DNA of 13,353 nucleotides. It comes from an uncultured Ruminococcus sp. Lineage in GTDB: Bacteria > Bacillota > Clostridia > Oscillospirales > Acutalibacteraceae. Position 1 is the first letter of the stretch. Every line of letters starts with the position of its first letter. Under the pieces are notes generated by a model, which was not told the DNA's origin, did no database searches, and worked only from the letters and a program-made list of their open reading frames with translations. Positions 1 through 7,830 of this stretch are shown piece by piece. The position numbers and the translations under genes are program-made. The stretch lies in assembly GCA_902773035.1 (NCBI GenBank), contig CACYDB010000162.1, forward strand, positions 1-13,353, written 5' to 3'.

Positions 1-230
1 CCCGAGGTAACTGTATCGCCGTCGTAAAATACTACGTTGTTCTGAAGCGTATAATTTGACGGAAAGCTTACCTCGCCGTCGAACGCCGCTATGGTTTTAT
101 CGGTCGTGATCTTGTAGGTGTAAACAACCTCCTGAGTTGTATCCGCGCTCGCCGCGACTGACGCTCCTACGAGCGTTGTAAAGCTCAGTACAACCGCCAT
201 AATCAACGATAAAGTCTTTCTGAATTTCAT
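1..230 (-). CDS. Secreted protein, N-terminal part (runs off left edge)
   Basis: Only the first 76 codons are in the window; the gene continues past base 1. Residues 1-29 form a textbook signal peptide: MKFRK basic start, hydrophobic run LSLIMAVVLSFTTLVGASVAA, then a likely cleavage at ASA|D around residue 29. The mature part begins TTQEVVYTYKITTDK, then FDGEVSFPSNYTL, an alternating beta-strand-like pattern. This could be an extracellular Ig-like or cohesin-like fold, but the fragment is too short to name a family. The ATG at 228-230 is chosen because an AAGGAGGT ribosome binding site lies just upstream (239-246) and a promoter sits at 271-299. It is likely transcribed alone, since that promoter lies between it and the glycosylase gene upstream. 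Secretion is well supported; function is unknown. Confidence 0.8.
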   Translation of the reverse strand, partial: MKFRKTLSLIMAVVLSFTTLVGASVAASADTTQEVVYTYKITTDKTIAAFDGEVSFPSNYTLQNNVVFYDGDTVTS

Positions 231-270
231 AAACTTCTACCTCCTTGAAAATAAAGGTCTGGTTATAGCT

Positions 271-299
271 AGTATAGCATATAAAACCGCTGTTTGCAA
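271..299 (-). promoter_or_regulatory. Promoter of the secreted-protein gene
   Basis: On the minus strand a -35 TTGCAA (294-299) is separated by 17 bases from a -10 TATACT (271-276). The -10 carries the extended TG motif (TGCTATACT). It faces the secreted-protein gene starting at 230 and lies immediately after the glycosylase stop codon. No convincing terminator for the glycosylase was found in this 72-base gap, so readthrough from that gene is possible. Confidence 0.65.
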
Positions 300-302
300 G
301 GA

Positions 303-1133
303 TTATTCAAAGAGTTTTGGGTTCATTCTGCTGTAATGAAAGATATATTGCTGGGCGATTCCCGCGTACTCGCCGAAGTCGTCCGCTGTCATACCCGGGA
401 AGAGCTTTTCGAGCGCTCTTTTCATCCATACGTCAACGGGAAACGCCTCTATCCTGTGGAGTCCGAAAAGCAGGGTACAGTCCGCTACCTTAACGCCTAC
501 TCCCTTGATTTTCATAAGCTCCGCCCTCGCGTCCTCATAGGGAAGCCCGCGGCAGCTTTCGAGATCAACCTCGCCGTCCGCTACCTTACGAGACGCGTCG
601 ATTATGTACTTGTTGCGAAAGCCCGCCCTGATTTCAGACAGATCCTCGGGCTCAAGCTCAGCGAGCCTCTCAGCCGTCGGAAAGGAATAGCCCGAGCCTA
701 CCCTCTCGCCGAAGCCCTCGCAAAGCCTTTTTACAATGCCCTTGATTCTCTTGATGTTATTGTTCTGCGAGATTATGAAGGTGCACAGCGCCTCCCACGG
801 CTCCTGACGCAGAATCCTTATGCCCGGAGCGTAAGATGCCGCCTCCTTTAAAACGGGGTGAAGGGCGCTTATACTGTCGCGGATCATACTGTAATCGAGG
901 TCGAGGTCAAGATACCCTCGCCAGATTTTTTCAAAGTCCTCAGCCGTCGCGTTCTCAATCGTGAGTTCCTCGCCGTCGAGCTTCATCACGACCTCGCGGT
1001 CAAAGGCTATCCCTCTGTAGCCGCCGTCGTACTCCTCCCAGCGAAAGCTCTGACCGCAGTCGAGCGTTTCGCCGAGGTTCAAATCCTTAACGGGACTTAC
1101 TGTTATTCCCTTTTCAAATTCAACACATTTCAT
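303..1133 (-). CDS. 8-oxoguanine DNA glycosylase (OGG1-type, HhH-GPD)
   Basis: A 276-residue base-excision repair enzyme predicted to remove 8-oxoguanine opposite cytosine and cut the abasic site with its lyase activity. Seen directly: DCGQSFRW at 25-32, matching the OGG1 N-terminal domain; ISQNNNIKRI at 121-130, the asparagine-rich minor-groove loop; a helix-hairpin-helix LMKIKGVGVKVADC at 206-219 containing the expected catalytic lysine K215; and FPVDVWM at 231-237 with the expected catalytic aspartate D234. Length and motif order fit the eukaryote-like OGG1 branch found in many Clostridia rather than MutY or endonuclease III; no iron-sulphur cysteine cluster is seen at the C-terminus. The start has only a weak Shine-Dalgarno sequence. 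It is divergent from the cysteine-rich gene at 1229 and probably has its own extended -10 promoter. Function is confident from family motifs. Confidence 0.93.
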   Translation of the reverse strand: MKCVEFEKGITVSPVKDLNLGETLDCGQSFRWEEYDGGYRGIAFDREVVMKLDGEELTIENATAEDFEKIWRGYLDLDLDYSMIRDSISALHPVLKEAASYAPGIRILRQEPWEALCTFIISQNNNIKRIKGIVKRLCEGFGERVGSGYSFPTAERLAELEPEDLSEIRAGFRNKYIIDASRKVADGEVDLESCRGLPYEDARAELMKIKGVGVKVADCTLLFGLHRIEAFPVDVWMKRALEKLFPGMTADDFGEYAGIAQQYIFHYSRMNPKLFE

Positions 1134-1165
1134 AATATTTACCCATTCCGAAAAATCTTGAATTT

Positions 1166-1174
1166 ATTATACCA
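1166..1174 (-). promoter_or_regulatory. Extended -10 promoter for the OGG gene
   Basis: The minus strand reads TGGTATAAT here, a perfect extended -10 element, about 32 bases upstream of the glycosylase ATG. The position 17 bases upstream reads TATCAC, a poor -35, which extended -10 promoters tolerate. The resulting leader would be only about 25 bases. Confidence 0.55.
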
Positions 1175-1192
1175 TATTCGCGCGATTTGTGA

Positions 1193-1203
1193 TACAATAT
1201 AAG
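1193..1203 (+). promoter_or_regulatory. Possible -10 region for the DUF6062-like gene
   Basis: Plus-strand TACAAT (1193-1198) overlaps TATAAG (1198-1203), about 25-35 bases before the ATG at 1229. No good -35 is visible at the right distance. The bases GTGATACAAT are identical to the better-supported -10 region of the ddh promoter, which favours a real site. It would overlap the divergent OGG promoter zone. Confidence 0.35.
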
Positions 1204-1228
1204 CATAAAAATTTTTCGGGGTGAGATT

Positions 1229-1921
1229 ATGAAAGAAAATATCTGCACAATTCCCATCAACGACCTTTTCAGACCGAAGGAGAGCTGTCCCGTCTGCCGA
1301 ATGACCGCTATGCTGGAGGAAAACTACGTTGACTTCATCGTCGGCGACGCTATGATGGAGCCTAATATCAGGATTGAGACTAACCGAACAGGCTTTTGTC
1401 ACCGCCATTTTTCAAAAATGTTCACCGCGGGACAGAAGCTTCCCAACGCGCTTATCCTCGAATCTCACCTCAAAAGCGTGATCGAAAACGTCCTGCCTCA
1501 AAAGCCCTCCGCAAAGCCCGACAAAAAGGCCCTCGAAAAAATCGAGAGCCTTGATAAAACCTGTTATGTCTGCGACAGGATAGAAAAGGATATTCACCAC
1601 CTGCTCGCAACTGTTTTCGCGGAGTATCAGAAGTCGGAGGAATTCCGCGCTCTGTACCGCGAGCAGCCCTATATATGCCTCAACCACTACGCCCTGATTA
1701 TGCGTGACGCGACAGGCAAAAGAGGAGTAGCTTCAAAATTCCTCAAGGACTTCCACAAGGACACATACGAGCTGACAAAGAATTACCTGCAAAAGCTCAA
1801 GGATGACACGACCTACTTCTGCTCAATGTTTGACTACCGCAACAGAGGAAAGGACTTCGGCGAGAGCAAGGATGTGATCGAGCGTGACATCGAGTTCCTC
1901 ACAGGTGAAAAACCTCAATAA
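1229..1921 (+). CDS. Cys/His-rich protein, DUF6062-like, two CxxC...CxxH modules
   Basis: A 230-residue soluble protein with no signal peptide or membrane segment. I place it, from memory and with moderate certainty, in the Clostridial DUF6062 family, whose function is not established. Two matching halves are visible: CPVC (C20, C23) followed 34 residues later by CHRH (C57, H60), and CYVC (C112, C115) followed 35 residues later by CLNH (C150, H153). Each half has four possible metal ligands in the same order, suggesting two zinc sites and an internal duplication. The rest is rich in charged, probably helical segments. The ATG follows a GGGGTGA ribosome binding site at 1218-1224. It is the only plus-strand gene here, divergent from the OGG gene and convergent with the phage-like gene. 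A strong terminator closes it 8 bases after the stop. No enzymatic function can be assigned. Confidence 0.85.
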   Translation: MKENICTIPINDLFRPKESCPVCRMTAMLEENYVDFIVGDAMMEPNIRIETNRTGFCHRHFSKMFTAGQKLPNALILESHLKSVIENVLPQKPSAKPDKKALEKIESLDKTCYVCDRIEKDIHHLLATVFAEYQKSEEFRALYREQPYICLNHYALIMRDATGKRGVASKFLKDFHKDTYELTKNYLQKLKDDTTYFCSMFDYRNRGKDFGESKDVIERDIEFLTGEKPQ

Positions 1922-1928
1922 GCTTTAC

Positions 1929-1956
1929 GGACTGTCGTTATCGGCAGTCCTTTTTT
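1929..1956 (+). terminator. Intrinsic terminator of the DUF6062-like gene
   Basis: GGACTGTCG and CGGCAGTCC form a 9-base-pair stem (one G-U pair) around a TTAT loop (1929-1950), followed by six T residues at 1951-1956. It starts 8 bases after the stop codon. The opposite strand has no T-run after the stem, so it should act mainly on plus-strand transcripts. The stop codon of the converging gene lies at the end of the T-run. Confidence 0.9.
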
Positions 1957-2890
1957 ATACCCCGTTGAGAGTATTTTCGAGCTGAGTGTTGAGCGTGCCG
2001 ATAGTGCTCTCGAGCGTATAGAATTTGCTCTGACACTCTGTCCTTATATGCGGACGCACGATCGTCCAGTCGCCCGCGATAAACGTCGGAGCGATACTTG
2101 TGATCTTACGCGCGCGGGGCTCGATCAAAGTTGCGGGCTTAATGATCTGATAATTGCCCGTACAGGTAAGCTCGCACGGAATACCCGCGGGGAGCTGCAA
2201 TACAGCCGCGAGCGGATTTTCGCAGATAAAAACATACTTCGCGCCCTCTGACGTATAGGTCGGATTGTTAAACGCGTTATCCGCGCTTACAGAGCCGAGG
2301 TCAACAAGCGTGAGATAATCCGTCGAGCTGAACTCGTCAAACGCCGTGCCGAGCACAAAGTCAAGCTTAGCCCTTGTGATGCTTCCGTCGCTGTAGTCCG
2401 ACGTCGTGAACGGCTTTTCGTGACGAATGGCGTCGAGAGTGCTTTCAGCCTCGTCGTTGAGAGCCTCGCACCTGTTCGCGAGAGCGTTTAACGCCTGCTC
2501 GTGCTGCAAAAACTCATCGTTGACCTTCTCGCCGTAGCACTCGGCAAACTCAATCGAGCGCTGTACAAGCAGAGATGTCATCGCGCTGTGGAAGATAAGC
2601 CCGTCGTTGTTTGAGGCTTTGATCTGCATTTTGACGATGCCCGACTTGTAAATCTGCTCGCTTGTGACGTTCCACTCAAGCCTTGTGCCGCCTTCGGCGA
2701 CCTCGCTGCTGATCAGGAAAAAGTTGCTCGTACCGTCGTCGAACAGCAGATACATTCTGTAGATGAGGGTGTTGTCCGTGACTTCCTCAACGAAAAATTC
2801 CTTGGTGGTGTTGAGGTTATCGCCCGTGTAGCCGATAAACGCCTCGCCCTCGGGAATGATGAATCTGCCGTCGTGTTTAATAGTTATCAT
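1955..2890 (-). CDS. Orphan phage baseplate/tail-like protein (BppU-type N-terminus)
   Basis: A 311-residue protein resembling phage baseplate or receptor-binding proteins. Residues 1-115 follow the pattern of the BppU/DUF2479 N-terminal domain: short beta strands, a YRMYLLFDDGT strand pair (44-54), LEWNVTSEQIYKSGIVKMQI (71-90), then FHSAMTSLLVQRSIEF (100-115). Residues 120-160 look coiled-coil. YSDGSITRAKL (166-176) is the DGSIT-type motif common in tail fibres. Residues 190-282 are beta-rich, possibly a binding domain, and 290-310 may be a second short coil. There is no signal peptide. The ATG has a strong AGGAGGTGA ribosome binding site (2894-2902). No other phage gene is nearby: it sits between truB and a convergent host gene. 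It begins right after the truB terminator with no room for a usual promoter, so it depends on readthrough or on an unseen signal. The family call is from pattern recognition, not a search. Confidence 0.7.
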   Translation of the reverse strand: MITIKHDGRFIIPEGEAFIGYTGDNLNTTKEFFVEEVTDNTLIYRMYLLFDDGTSNFFLISSEVAEGGTRLEWNVTSEQIYKSGIVKMQIKASNNDGLIFHSAMTSLLVQRSIEFAECYGEKVNDEFLQHEQALNALANRCEALNDEAESTLDAIRHEKPFTTSDYSDGSITRAKLDFVLGTAFDEFSSTDYLTLVDLGSVSADNAFNNPTYTSEGAKYVFICENPLAAVLQLPAGIPCELTCTGNYQIIKPATLIEPRARKITSIAPTFIAGDWTIVRPHIRTECQSKFYTLESTIGTLNTQLENTLNGV

Positions 2891-2913
2891 AATTTCACCT
2901 CCTACTTAAAGGC

Positions 2914-2953
2914 AAAAAAAGGAGAAAATTGCATTCAAAAACGCAATTTTCTC
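2914..2953 (-). terminator. Intrinsic terminator of the rimP-truB operon
   Basis: GAGAAAATTGC (2922-2932) and GCAATTTTCTC (2943-2953) form a perfect 11-base-pair stem with a 10-base loop. On the minus strand it is followed by CC and seven T residues (2914-2920). The stem starts inside the truB stop codon (2952-2954). The ribosome binding site of the phage-like gene begins only 12 bases beyond the T-run. Confidence 0.85.
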
Positions 2954-3845
2954 AAAATAATTTAAAAATTTTTATTTTTTCGTCTTTTATAACGCCTAAG
3001 CCAAGGAATTTTCCGTCCCTGCTCTTAACTCTCAGGATTTCTCCCTGTGGACATTCCCTCTGTCTGAGAGCGGTTCTTCCGCGGTCAAGCTCGCCGCCGT
3101 TTGAAAAGCGCTTTGCCTGAGCGTCGCTGACAATCAGCTCGGGGTACTCCTCAAACAAGCTCTCGCAGGTTCTGACGGCGCTCTCGAGCTCTCCCTTTTC
3201 GGCAAGCTCCTTTAGCTCGTCAAGCGTGAAGCTCTCCTCTATCGAAAAGCCGCAGGCGCCTGTTCTGTCAAGCGAGGTCATAACCGCGCCGACTCCGAGC
3301 GCCTGACCTAAATCGTCGATCAGCGTGCGGATATACGTGCCCCTTGAGCATTTTATCCTGAGCGCTCCGCTCTGACTTTCCTCGTCAAAGTCAGTCAGCC
3401 CGAGCTCATAAATTACAGCCCTGCGCGGCTTACGCTCGACCTCAACGCCCTTTCTGGCTAAATCATAGAGCCTCTGACCGTTGACGGAAACCGCTGAGTA
3501 CATCGGCGGAATCTGCTCGATCTCTCCCTTGAAGCTGTCGAGAGCGGCTTCAAGCTCAGCCCTCGTAACAGCGCTCTCACTCTGAGTCTTTATTTTGCCC
3601 CAGATGTCGAGCGTGTCGGTAGTCATACCGAGCCTGAACTTCGCTTCATACTCCTTGTCGTGATTCGGGATTATGTCCTGAGCCCTCGCCGCCTTGCCGA
3701 CGAGGAGCACCAGAACTCCCGTCGCGTTAGGGTCGAGGGTTCCCGTATGCCCGATTCTTCTCTCGCCGCAAATCCGTCTCGCGACCGCGACGACGTCGAA
3801 GGACGTAAACTCAGCGGGCTTGTTGACAACGATTACGCCGTTCAT
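2952..3845 (-). CDS. truB: tRNA pseudouridine(55) synthase TruB
   Basis: A 297-residue enzyme that converts U55 of the tRNA T-loop to pseudouridine. The catalytic motif GHTGTLDPNATGVL is at 32-45, with the catalytic aspartate D38. The N-terminal VNKPAEFTSFD (7-17) matches the family. KEYEAKFRLGMTTDTLDIWG (64-83) and CSRGTYIRTLIDDLG (about residues 168-182) are further TruB signatures. The C-terminal part, about 230-297, would be a PUA-like RNA-binding domain, and the length is usual. The ATG overlaps the nrnA stop (ATGA), indicating translational coupling. It is the last gene of the operon; the terminator stem begins in its stop codon. In many Firmicutes ribF and rpsO follow, but they are absent here. 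Confidence 0.96.
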   Translation of the reverse strand: MNGVIVVNKPAEFTSFDVVAVARRICGERRIGHTGTLDPNATGVLVLLVGKAARAQDIIPNHDKEYEAKFRLGMTTDTLDIWGKIKTQSESAVTRAELEAALDSFKGEIEQIPPMYSAVSVNGQRLYDLARKGVEVERKPRRAVIYELGLTDFDEESQSGALRIKCSRGTYIRTLIDDLGQALGVGAVMTSLDRTGACGFSIEESFTLDELKELAEKGELESAVRTCESLFEEYPELIVSDAQAKRFSNGGELDRGRTALRQRECPQGEILRVKSRDGKFLGLGVIKDEKIKIFKLF

Positions 3846-4768
3846 AAGTATTCTTCCGCGGCTTTTACCAGCGACTCCAGAACGCTCTCGAGCGTGCCCT
3901 TTATCGAACAGCCCGAAGCCGCTATATGACCGCCGCCGCCGAACTGAGCGCAGAATTTGCAGGCGTCAACGTCCTCGTTTGTACGCACGGAGATTTTGAA
4001 GTCCTTCTCCTTCTCGCGCACGGTAATGCCCATCTTCACGCCCTCGATCTGACGCGGGATTGAGGCGATACCCTCGGTTTCATCGTCGGAAAGCCCCTCG
4101 GTCATAGCCTTGGTGGTGTAGATGATCGCGCACTTGCCGTCCGCGCAGTAAATCAGGTTTTCAAGGATTTCCTTCTCGAGCTCAAGACGTCTTTTGGTCT
4201 TGGTCTCGAACATCTCCTTGTTGATACACCCGCTGTCGCAGCCGATTTCAAGCAGACTCGCCGCGATACGCAGAGTCTTTGAGGTAGTGTTGGCGTAGCG
4301 GAAACAGCCCGTATCCGTGGATATAGCCGTGTAGAGAGCGTTTGCGATATCTCTGTCGGGCTCTACCTCCAGCAGAGGCAGGAGCTCAAAGATGATCTCT
4401 CCCGCCGCCGCGGCGTCGCTGTCAACATATTTGTTCTCAGCCGCTATGACGTTGGACCTGTGGTGGTCGATGCAGAGGTCGATTTTTCCCTCGTATATTT
4501 TTTTGTTATCCCCGAGAAGCTTCTCGTCCGCGACGTCAACCGATACAACGTACTCCGCCTCAAAGTCGCGCTCGGGCAGAGCCTTGAAAAGATAGTCAAA
4601 CTTTCCGGGCTTATCGGTAAAGATGACGCGCGTATTTTTGCCGAGCTTGTTAAGCGCAAGCGCTAAAGCAATTCCCGAACCGATACAATCTCCGTCGGGG
4701 TAGTTATGGGTAAGGATCTCAAAGTTATCCTTACTTTTCAGGATTTCAGCAATTTCAAATAACTTCAT
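3842..4768 (-). CDS. nrnA: DHH-family oligoribonuclease/pAp phosphatase NrnA
   Basis: A 308-residue DHH/DHHA1 phosphoesterase. The family degrades 2-5 nt RNAs and often also dephosphorylates pAp. Numbering from the chosen ATG: HNYPDGDCIGS at 21-31 (metal ligands H21, D25, D27), D78 in VSVDVAD, the DHH signature D101-H102-H103 followed by RSN, TDTGCFRYANTT at 151-162 with D152, and FGGGGH at 276-281 in the C-terminal DHHA1 substrate-binding domain. All expected manganese ligands are present. A TTG two codons upstream (4772-4774) overlaps the rbfA stop, but the ATG at 4766-4768, two bases after that stop, gives the usual MKLFEIAE beginning. There is little Shine-Dalgarno signal, so translation is probably coupled to rbfA. 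The position between rbfA and truB is the standard Firmicutes context for this gene. Confidence 0.93.
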   Translation of the reverse strand: MKLFEIAEILKSKDNFEILTHNYPDGDCIGSGIALALALNKLGKNTRVIFTDKPGKFDYLFKALPERDFEAEYVVSVDVADEKLLGDNKKIYEGKIDLCIDHHRSNVIAAENKYVDSDAAAAGEIIFELLPLLEVEPDRDIANALYTAISTDTGCFRYANTTSKTLRIAASLLEIGCDSGCINKEMFETKTKRRLELEKEILENLIYCADGKCAIIYTTKAMTEGLSDDETEGIASIPRQIEGVKMGITVREKEKDFKISVRTNEDVDACKFCAQFGGGGHIAASGCSIKGTLESVLESLVKAAEEYL

Positions 4769-4770
4769 AA

Positions 4771-5115
4771 TCAACTGTTCAAATCGTTTAAAATTCTCGA
4801 AATATTCGCGCTGTACTCAATGCTGTCCGACGCCGTGAAGATAAGCTGGGGTACGTGTCTGAGCCTGAGTCTGTGACCGAGCTCGCGGCGTATGAAGCCC
4901 GACGCCGAGTCGAGCCCCTTGCACGCCTCCTTGCACCTATCCAGCCCCTCGATAGCGCTGACATAGACGGTACAGTACGAAAGGTCGTTTGTAACCTCAA
5001 CCCTGATGATTGAGATAAAGCTGTCCTTGACCCGAGGGTCCTTGAGCTCACGGAAAATCGCCGTAAGCTCACGCTTGATATCCTCGGTAACTCTTTCTAT
5101 TTTATGTCCTGACAT
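4771..5115 (-). CDS. rbfA: Ribosome-binding factor A
   Basis: A 114-residue single KH-fold protein that binds the immature 30S subunit and helps 16S rRNA 5'-end maturation. Seen: the typical opening HKIERVTEDIKRELTAIF (4-21), LKDPRV (24-29) followed by SIIRVEVTNDLSYCTVYVS (35-53), the middle SGFIRRELGHRLRLRHVPQLIF (72-93) and the end DSIEYSANISRIL (97-109). Length and strand order match the family. An AGAGGA ribosome binding site precedes the ATG. It lies 20 bases downstream of infB and ends two bases before the nrnA ATG. Confidence 0.96.
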   Translation of the reverse strand: MSGHKIERVTEDIKRELTAIFRELKDPRVKDSFISIIRVEVTNDLSYCTVYVSAIEGLDRCKEACKGLDSASGFIRRELGHRLRLRHVPQLIFTASDSIEYSANISRILNDLNS

Positions 5116-5135
5116 AATTATATCCTCTGTATAAA

Positions 5136-7507
5136 TCAGTCGCGGTATTCCTCGATCGTATAAACCTCGAAGATATCGCCTTCCTTAAGGTCGCTGAATT
5201 TCTCAAGACAGATACCGCACTCGTAGTTCTCGGCAACCTCCTTGACGGAGTCCTTGAAACGCTGGAGAGATGCGATATGGTCGTCGGCGATGATGATACC
5301 GTCGCGCACAACTCTAACCATACCGTCGCGCATAATCTTGCCCTTTGTGACGTATGAGCCCGCGACAGTACCGACGCTCTTGATCTTGATAACGTTTCTG
5401 ACCTCGGCGGTACCGAGCTCAACCTCTCTTGTCTTGGGAGCGAGCATACCCTTCATAGCCGACTCGATCTCCTCGATGCAGTCGTAGATTACGCGGTACA
5501 TACGCATATCGACTCCGTCGCGCTCGGCGTTATTCTGAGCGTTCTGGTCGGGACGAACGTTAAAGCCTACGATGATCGCGTTGGATGCGTTGGCGAGCAT
5601 AACGTCGCTCTCGTTAACAGCGCCGACAGCGCCGTGGATAACATTAACTCTGACTTCCTCGTTGGTGAGCTTTTCAAGACTCTGGCGTACAGCCTCAACG
5701 GAGCCCTGAACGTCAGCCTTGACGATGATCTTGAGCTCCTTCATCTCGCCCTGCTTCATCTGATCAAAGAGATTGTCGAGAGTAACCTTTGTCTGAGCGT
5801 TGAAGATTTCCTCCTTACGCTCGTTCTTACGCTGGTTGACAAGCTGACGGGCAAGGTGCTCGTTGGTAACGGCGTTGAAGATATCGCCGCCGATGGGAAC
5901 CTCGTCAAGACCTGTGATCTCAACGGGAACGGACGGACCCGCGGTCTGAACCTTCTCGCCCTTGTCGTTGGTCATAGCGCGGACTCTGCCCAGACAGGTG
6001 CCCGCTACAACGATGTCGCCCGCGTTGAGCGTACCGTTCTGAACGAGAACAGTCGCGACGGGACCTCTGCCCTTGTCAAGACGGGCTTCGATTACGATAC
6101 CCTTAGCCGCTCTGTCGGGATTAGCCCTGAGCTCCTTCATCTCGGCTACGAGCAGGACGCTCTCGAGCAGGTCGTCAAGACCTTCTCTTGTCTTGGCTGA
6201 AACGGGAACGCAGATAACGTCGCCGCCCCACTCCTCAGGAATGAGCTCATACTCGGTGAGCTGCTGCTTAACGACGTCGGGATTAGCGCCCGGCTTATCG
6301 ATTTTGTTGATAGCTACAACAACGGTAACTCCCGCCGCCTTGGCGTGATTGATAGCCTCGACCGTCTGCGGCATAATACCGTCGTCGGCGGCTACTACGA
6401 GGATAGCGATATCCGTAGCCTGCGCGCCTCTGGCTCTCATAGTTGTGAACGCCTCGTGACCGGGAGTGTCGAGGAAGGTGATGGGCTTATCGTTAACGAT
6501 CGTGCGGTACGCGCCGATGTGCTGAGTAATACCGCCCGCCTCGCCTTCGGTAACGTGAGCGTTACGGATAGCGTCGAGGATAGATGTCTTACCGTGGTCA
6601 ACGTGACCCATAACAACTACGACAGGCGCTCTGCCTACGAGGTTAGCGTCATCGTCCTCACTGTCGTCGATGATCTGCTCCTCGATCGTTACGACTACTT
6701 CCTTCTCAACCTTGGCGTTGAACTCCATAGCGATGAGCTCGGCTGTATCGTAGTCGATAGTATCGTTTGCTGTGATCATAGAGCCCATCATAAACGCCTT
6801 CTTGACGACCTCGGCAACTGTAGCCTTGAGTCTTGAGGCGAGCTCGGAAACTACGATCTCGTCGGGAACGGTGATTGTGATCGAACGCTCCTTGCGCTGC
6901 TTCTCGATACGAGCCAGACGCTGAGCCTCAGTCTCCCTCTTACCTCCGCGGCGAGCCTTCTGCTTACGCGCGCGGTTAGTGAATTTCTGCTTTTTGGAAG
7001 TATCCTGATTACGCTTGAGCTTGTCGTTAGCCATGTCGTCGTACTTCTGATTGTAACGCTCAACGTCAACGTTGTTCTGACGCGTATCAATTACGCGGCG
7101 GTTGGAGCGGTGGTCTGAGCGCTCCTCCTCGATAGTGTTGACGACCTCGACCTTCTGAACGTTCTTAGCGGGCTTTTTGCTGCCCTGCTGAGCCTTCTTC
7201 TCAGGCTTTTGAGCGGGCTTTTCAACGGGGATTTCCTTACGCTTGGGTTTCTCCTCTTTTTCCTTTTCCTCAACAACCGCCTGCTTCTCGAACTCCTCGA
7301 CCGCCTTATCTCTGACGGCGAAGTATTCCGAGAAATCCTTTAAGGCGTTCTCCGTTGTCATAACGTCAAAAATAACGTTGAGCTCCTCTGTCTCGAGGGT
7401 AGTCATAGTCTTTTTATTTACACCGCATTTTTCCGAAAGGATTTCGGTAATCTTTTTACTTTTTACGTTAAAATCGTCGGCTACTTCTTTTACCTTATAT
7501 TTTATCA
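5136..7507 (-). CDS. infB: Translation initiation factor IF-2
   Basis: A 790-residue GTPase that places initiator fMet-tRNA on the 30S subunit and promotes subunit joining. Numbered from the chosen ATG: an IF2 N-terminal helical subdomain at 1-50; a long Lys/Glu/Gln-rich linker at about 70-208, highly charged and probably disordered; a second N-terminal subdomain at about 210-265; then the G domain with GHVDHGKTS (301-309), DTPGHE (347-352), NKID (401-404) and SAK (437-439). Domains II, III and IV follow, ending in the CGICLEKFSDLKEGDIFEVY region typical of the fMet-tRNA-binding domain. The ATG at 7505-7507 is preferred over an upstream TTG at 7512-7514 because the AGGAGGT site (7517-7523) is 9 bases from the ATG but only 2 from the TTG. 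It is 20 bases downstream of ylxQ. Confidence 0.97.
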
Positions 7508-7516
7508 TAGACAATT

Positions 7517-7523
7517 ACCTCCT
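7517..7523 (-). promoter_or_regulatory. infB ribosome binding site that decides the start
   Basis: AGGAGGT on the minus strand. Its spacing to the ATG at 7505-7507 is 9 bases, which is favourable; its spacing to the in-frame TTG at 7512-7514 is 2 bases, which is too short. It therefore supports the ATG start of IF-2. Confidence 0.8.
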
Positions 7524-7527
7524 GTAA

Positions 7528-7830
7528 CTATTGTTCGCACAGCTCGACAAGCTTTTTCGCGAAGCCCTTGTCGCAGACCGCCGCTACTACGCACAGCCGT
7601 CCGAGAGCAAAGCTTATCTCGTCCTTGGTTCTGTCGAGCTCAAGGCGCGGCACACCGAAGCTTTCGCACCGCGAGAGGATTTTTTTCTCTGTGTTCTTTG
7701 AGATATCGCTCGCCGTTACAACGAGCGCCGCCTTGCCGTCTGAGATACTCTCCAGCACCATATCGTTGCCGATTGTCAGCCGACCGGCTCGTCTGCACAG
7801 TCCGAGCAGGCTTAACACTCTGTCATTCAC
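7528..7830 (-). CDS. ylxQ: L7Ae/L30e-family RNA-binding protein YlxQ
   Basis: A 100-residue protein of the L7Ae/L30e/Gadd45 fold, predicted to bind kink-turn-like RNA; the family member between ylxR and infB is called YlxQ or RplGA. Typical features are LLGLCRRAGRLTIGNDMVLESI (8-29), KAALVVTASDISKNTEKKI (33-51) and the C-terminal hydrophobic strand CVVAAVCDKGFAKKL. The start is GTG (7828-7830), which overlaps the end of ylxR by 8 bases, with an AGGAG at 7841-7845. The exact cellular job is not firmly established in the family. Context and length agree with the assignment. Confidence 0.9.
   Translation of the reverse strand: MNDRVLSLLGLCRRAGRLTIGNDMVLESISDGKAALVVTASDISKNTEKKILSRCESFGVPRLELDRTKDEISFALGRLCVVAAVCDKGFAKKLVELCEQ

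Noticed and set aside
294..851. Plus-strand reading frame of 185 codons
   Set aside because: Lies antisense to the OGG gene, which has all its catalytic motifs; no ribosome binding site or family resemblance.
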